A stretch of DNA of 64,000 bases from positions 650,566-714,565 of the forward strand of contig NZ_VFWX01000001.1 in the NCBI RefSeq assembly GCF_006442965.1, written 5' to 3'. Positions 59,663 through 64,000 of this stretch are shown here, piece after piece (within the stretch, counting starts at the first letter, position 1; each line of letters begins with the position of its first letter). The notes below the pieces were generated by a model that saw only the letters and a list, made by a program, of their open reading frames with translations, searched no databases and had not been told where the DNA came from. The stretch comes from Mesorhizobium sp. CU3. Lineage in GTDB: Bacteria > Pseudomonadota > Alphaproteobacteria > Rhizobiales > Rhizobiaceae. Both the position numbers and the translations under genes were made by a program.

Positions 59663-59688
59663 GCCGGCCGGGCACATGCCCGGCCGGC
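59663..59688 (+). other. Strong hairpin after the binding-protein gene
   Basis: GCCGGCCGGGCA and TGCCCGGCCGGC form a perfect 12-base stem around a two-base centre. It begins 17 bases after the stop of the substrate-binding protein and has no T-run. It likely raises the stability of the upstream mRNA, the same design as after aglE. The rest of the 233-base gap holds nothing I recognise. Confidence 0.7.
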
Positions 59689-59879
59689 ATTCAAGCCTGC
59701 CGGTTTTTAGAATAGCGATTGTCGGCACTGCCTCTCGGCCTTACCCTCGCTCGCGTAGGGAAGGCTAGCTGATCAGTCGCAGGCCTCCGTGTGCCCCTGG
59801 CGGGCACATCCGGCCGTGCATCGAGGCATCATCTAGCATCAACCGAACTGGAACCCAGAGACGGCAGGGAACCGAACTC

Positions 59880-60824
59880 ATGGCTAGCGAACCTATGGCT
59901 GCAGCGACACGACCGAAAAGACCGATACGCTGGCACATCGCCGTTTTCCTGGCGCCGGCGGTGCTGGTCTACACCGCCTTCATGATCCTGCCGCTCGCCG
60001 GCACGCTGCAGCTATCCTTGTTCCGCAATGTCGAGCAGCATCAGGTCTTCGTCGGACTGGGCAATTTCCGCACGCTGTTCGGCGATCCAAACTGGTCGGT
60101 GAATTTCTGGAATGCGCTGAGGAACAATGTCTGGTTCTTCATCATCCACATGCTGGTGCAGAACCCGATCGGCATCCTCTTGGCCGCCCTGCTTTCCAGC
60201 CCAAGGCTGCGCTTCGCCGCCTTCTACCGCACCGCGATCTTCGTGCCGACCATCCTGTCCTTCGTCATCGTCGGCTTCGCCTGGAAGCTGATCCTGTCGC
60301 CGCTCTGGGGCGTGGCGCCGCATCTGATGGATCTTGTCGGCTTGAAGAGCTTGTTCACGCCATGGCTCGGCAAGGAAGAATATGCGCTGACCGCGCTCAG
60401 CCTGGTCTCGGTCTGGCAGTTCGTCGGGATCCCGATGATGCTGATCTATGCAGCGCTTCTGTCGATCCCGGACGAGGTGATCGAGGCGGCCGAATGCGAC
60501 GGCATCACCGGCCTGTCGCAGTTCTGGAAGATCAAGCTGCCGCTGATCCTGCCGTCGATCGGCATCATCTCGATCCTGACCTTCGTCGGCAATTTCAACG
60601 CCTTCGACCTGATCTACACGGCTCAAGGCGCGCTTGCCGGGCCGAACTATTCGACCGACATTCTCGGCACCTTCCTCTACCGCGCCTTCTTCGGCTTCCA
60701 GCTGCAGGTCGGCGATCCCAATATGGGCGCGGCGATCGCCACGATCATGTTCCTGATCATCCTGGCCGGCGTCTGCGTCTACCTGTTCCTCGTGCAGACG
60801 CGCCTGCGTCGCTACCAGTTCTGA
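59880..60824 (+). CDS. ABC transporter permease 1, amino-sugar importer
   Basis: A 314-residue MalF-type permease with six hydrophobic segments (first about 23-45, AVFLAPAVLVYTAFMILPLAG). The EAA motif is DEVIEAAECDGITGLSQFWKIKLPLI (about residues 199-224). It forms the translocation pore with the next gene. The start is the ATG at 59880; an alternative ATG stands five codons further. Confidence 0.92.
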   Translation: MASEPMAAATRPKRPIRWHIAVFLAPAVLVYTAFMILPLAGTLQLSLFRNVEQHQVFVGLGNFRTLFGDPNWSVNFWNALRNNVWFFIIHMLVQNPIGILLAALLSSPRLRFAAFYRTAIFVPTILSFVIVGFAWKLILSPLWGVAPHLMDLVGLKSLFTPWLGKEEYALTALSLVSVWQFVGIPMMLIYAALLSIPDEVIEAAECDGITGLSQFWKIKLPLILPSIGIISILTFVGNFNAFDLIYTAQGALAGPNYSTDILGTFLYRAFFGFQLQVGDPNMGAAIATIMFLIILAGVCVYLFLVQTRLRRYQF

Positions 60825-60835
60825 GGGAGCGCGCC

Positions 60836-61675
60836 ATGAGCACTGCCACCCGTTCGCTGCCCCGCACCATCGGCGCCCACGCGATCCTGTTGACCTATAC
60901 GGCGATCGCGCTTTGTCCGGTGATCCTGGTCATCATGAATTCGTTCAAGTCGCGCGCCGGCATCTTCGGCGCGCCGCTGACGCCGCCGACGCCAAAAACC
61001 TTCGACCTGATCGGCTACACCACCGTGTTCGGCCAGGGCGATTTCATCCACTATTTCCAGAACAGCCTGGTCGTCACCGTCGCATCGCTGTTCTTCGTGC
61101 TTTTGTTCGGCGCGATGGCCGGCTTCTCGCTGTCGGAATACCGCTTCCGCGGCAACACCATGATGGGGCTCTATCTGGCGCTCGGCATCATGATCCCGAT
61201 CCGCCTCGGCACCGTCGCCATCCTGCAATTGATGGTGGCGAGCGGGCTGGTCAACACGCTGACGGCGCTGATCCTGGTCTACACCGCGCAAGGCCTGCCG
61301 CTGGCGATCTTCATCCTGTCGGAATTCATGAAGCAGGTGTCCGACGATCTGAAGAATGCGGGGCGCATCGACGGGTTGTCGGAATACACGATCTTCTTCC
61401 GGCTGGTGCTGCCGCTGGTGCGGCCGGCGATGGCGACGGTCGCCGTCTTCACCATGATCCCGATCTGGAACGATCTGTGGTTCCCGCTGATCCTGGCGCC
61501 ATCGGAAGAGACCAAGACGGTGACGCTCGGCGCCCAGCTCTTCCTCGGCCAGTTCGTCACCAACTGGAACGCGATCCTGGCGGCGCTCTCGCTCGCGATC
61601 CTGCCGGTGCTGATCCTCTATGTCATCTTCTCGCGGCAGCTGATCCGCGGCATCACCTCGGGAGCCGTCAAGTGA
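60836..61675 (+). CDS. ABC transporter permease 2, amino-sugar importer
   Basis: A 279-residue MalG-type permease. It has six membrane segments and the EAA motif KNAGRIDGLSEYTIFFRLVLPL (about residues 176-197). The ATG follows TGAGGGAG, 12 bases after the stop of permease 1. Its stop overlaps the GTG of the oxidoreductase gene (GTGA), so the oxidoreductase is translated in step with the transporter. Confidence 0.92.
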   Translation: MSTATRSLPRTIGAHAILLTYTAIALCPVILVIMNSFKSRAGIFGAPLTPPTPKTFDLIGYTTVFGQGDFIHYFQNSLVVTVASLFFVLLFGAMAGFSLSEYRFRGNTMMGLYLALGIMIPIRLGTVAILQLMVASGLVNTLTALILVYTAQGLPLAIFILSEFMKQVSDDLKNAGRIDGLSEYTIFFRLVLPLVRPAMATVAVFTMIPIWNDLWFPLILAPSEETKTVTLGAQLFLGQFVTNWNAILAALSLAILPVLILYVIFSRQLIRGITSGAVK

Positions 61676-62733
61676 GTTCGCAAAAACCTGTACGTGTCGT
61701 CGTTGCCGGCCTCGGCAACATGGGCCGGAGCCATGCGCTGGCCTATCACAAAAACCCGGGCTTCGAGATCGCCGCGCTGGTCAATCGTTCCGATGTGCCA
61801 TTGCCGGAAGGCATGTCGGGCTACGGCATTAGGCGTTCGTTCGAGGATGCTTTGCGCGACGAGAAGCCGGATGTGGCTGCCATCGCCACCTATTCCGACA
61901 GCCATGCGGACTATGCGGTGCGGGCGCTGGAGGCGGGCTGCCATGTCTTCGTAGAGAAGCCGCTGGCAACGACGGTGGCGGATGCGCAACGCGTCGTCGA
62001 CGCAGCCAAGGCCAACGGCAGAAAGCTGGTGATCGGCTACATCCTGCGCCATCACCCGTCCTGGATGCGGCTGATCGACGAGGCACGCAAGCTCGGCGGT
62101 CCGTATGTGTTCCGCATGAACCTCAACCAGCAGTCCTCCGGCCATACCTGGGGGACGCACAAGCAGCTGATGCAGACGACATCGCCGATCGTCGATTGCG
62201 GCGTGCACTATCTCGACGTGATGCTGCAGATCACCGATGCACGACCGGTCGAGGTGCGCGGCATGGGCGTCAGGCTGACCGAGGAAGTCGCGCCCACCAT
62301 GTACAATTACGGCCATCTGCAGGTGCTGTTCGAGGATGGCTCGGTTGGCTGGTATGAAGCCGGCTGGGGGCCGATGATCTCGGAGACAGCCTTCTTCGTG
62401 AAGGACGTGATGTCGCCCAACGGCTGCGTGTCGATCGTGATGAAGGAAGGTGTGAAGTCCGACGACATCGACACCCACACCAAGACCTCGACCATCAAGC
62501 TGCACAGCGCCGCCACCGGACCTGACGGCAAGTTCGCCAAAGAAGACCAGTTGCTGTCGATGGAAGGCGAGCCGGGGCATCAGGAACTCTGCGACCTCGA
62601 ACAGGCCTTCCTGCTGAAAGCCATCCGCGAGGATATCGACCTTACCCGCCACATGGACGATGCCGTGAAATCACTCGCCGTCTGCCTTGCCGCCGACGAG
62701 AGCGTGCGCAGCGGCAACGCCGTCAAACTCTAG
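61672..62733 (+). CDS. Gfo/Idh/MocA-family oxidoreductase
   Basis: A 353-residue NAD(P)-dependent enzyme. The Rossmann motif is VRVVVAGLGNMGRSHALAYH (residues 7-26), the family EKP motif is HVFVEKPLATTVADA (about 93-107), and the C-terminal alpha/beta domain holds PIVDCGVHYLDVMLQIT with the catalytic His. It starts at a GTG overlapping the permease stop and lies between permease and ATPase genes. The substrate is probably an imported amino sugar or anhydro-sugar; this is inferred only from position. Confidence 0.9.
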   Translation: MSSQKPVRVVVAGLGNMGRSHALAYHKNPGFEIAALVNRSDVPLPEGMSGYGIRRSFEDALRDEKPDVAAIATYSDSHADYAVRALEAGCHVFVEKPLATTVADAQRVVDAAKANGRKLVIGYILRHHPSWMRLIDEARKLGGPYVFRMNLNQQSSGHTWGTHKQLMQTTSPIVDCGVHYLDVMLQITDARPVEVRGMGVRLTEEVAPTMYNYGHLQVLFEDGSVGWYEAGWGPMISETAFFVKDVMSPNGCVSIVMKEGVKSDDIDTHTKTSTIKLHSAATGPDGKFAKEDQLLSMEGEPGHQELCDLEQAFLLKAIREDIDLTRHMDDAVKSLAVCLAADESVRSGNAVKL

Positions 62734-62748
62734 AACAGGAACGAAGCC

Positions 62749-63747
<999 letters not shown>

Positions 63748-63759
63748 GGCGCTTCCTTC

Positions 63760-64000
63760 CTCTGCCTCCGGAAGCTACGGCGTGCACACATCTTCTGCGA
63801 CTGGCGTGAATGATCAGGCCGAAGGCTTGATTGCCAGGTGGTTCCCCCAATCCGTCGCTGCTTCGCAGCGCCACCTTTCCCCCCTCCGGAGGGAAAGGAA
63901 GGGAGCCTCGCTGGACGAGCGTTGACGGCAAAAAGCCTGGCGCCTTTCCTCTACCCCGTCGATCGGGGGAGAGGTGGCTCGGCGCGCAGCGTCGAGACGG
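63760..64000. repeat. Intergenic repeat region at the right edge
   Basis: After the ATPase stop no gene is visible to the end of the window. CCTTTCCCCCCTCCGGAGGG and GGGAAAGGAAGGG form hairpin-like inverted sequence, and CGCTGCTTCGCAGCG is a perfect short hairpin nearby. Similar segments are common in Mesorhizobium intergenic DNA. The boundary of the element is not sharp and may continue past the window. Confidence 0.5.

Overview
The window is a GC-rich chromosomal segment that looks like a rhizobial alphaproteobacterium, most probably Mesorhizobium. The reasons are three tandem DUF680-type small secreted proteins, an aglR-aglEFGAK alpha-glucoside locus and a GlcNAc/MurNAc uptake and recycling locus in the order known from Sinorhizobium, a Rhizobium-type malonyl-CoA synthetase, and several copies of palindromic intergenic repeats that I recognise from Mesorhizobium. 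I saw no rRNA, tRNA, CRISPR array, transposase or phage gene. Gene names rest on reading the protein sequences, since no database search was possible.

Layout, 1-14 kb: the end of an alkaline-phosphatase-superfamily gene; an overlapping operon of ECF sigma factor, anti-sigma factor and secreted subtilase; an FAD-dependent oxidase; a small secreted Cys-rich protein; then aglR divergent from aglE-F-G-A-K (alpha-glucoside import and hydrolysis) with two perfect LacI-type palindromes between them; then three tandem DUF680 genes. 14-21 kb: remnants of a glycine betaine demethylase pair (gbcA/gbcB-like) broken by stops and a dispersed repeat, followed by an unusual coupled cluster of PqqD-like RRE protein, HPr-kinase-like ATPase, three family-2 glycosyltransferases and a nucleotidyltransferase. 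This last cluster is my best candidate for an undescribed system. 21-34 kb: a VapBC toxin-antitoxin pair, a DegP-type protease with a molybdoenzyme and its flavin reductase, a metallo-hydrolase with a PPi-type phosphofructokinase, an L,D-transpeptidase, a LysE exporter, a TTC38-like TPR protein, and xylB/xylA for D-xylose.

34-43.5 kb: a catabolic operon for carnitine and probably gamma-butyrobetaine or crotonobetaine (GlxA/CdhR regulator, CdhC, HD-domain protein, CdhA, acyl-CoA dehydrogenase, ADP-forming acyl-CoA synthetase, CaiD, esterase). Carnitine would be oxidised to 3-dehydrocarnitine and cleaved to betainyl-CoA, while the CoA ligase, dehydrogenase and hydratase would feed deoxy-carnitines into it. 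No CdhB thioesterase is visible, and an HD-domain protein sits among the genes. 43.5-50 kb: two large secreted proteins that share a Cys-rich module, the second with DUF11-like repeats and a row of four-Cys repeats, then ribulose-5-phosphate epimerase. 50.5-53 kb: a GntR regulator and matB (malonate activation). 53.4-63.7 kb: a divergent amino-sugar locus, with kinase, GntR regulator, SIS deaminase and nagA on the minus strand, and murQ plus an ABC importer and a Gfo/Idh/MocA oxidoreductase on the plus strand. Paired direct repeats in front of both arms suggest a common regulator.
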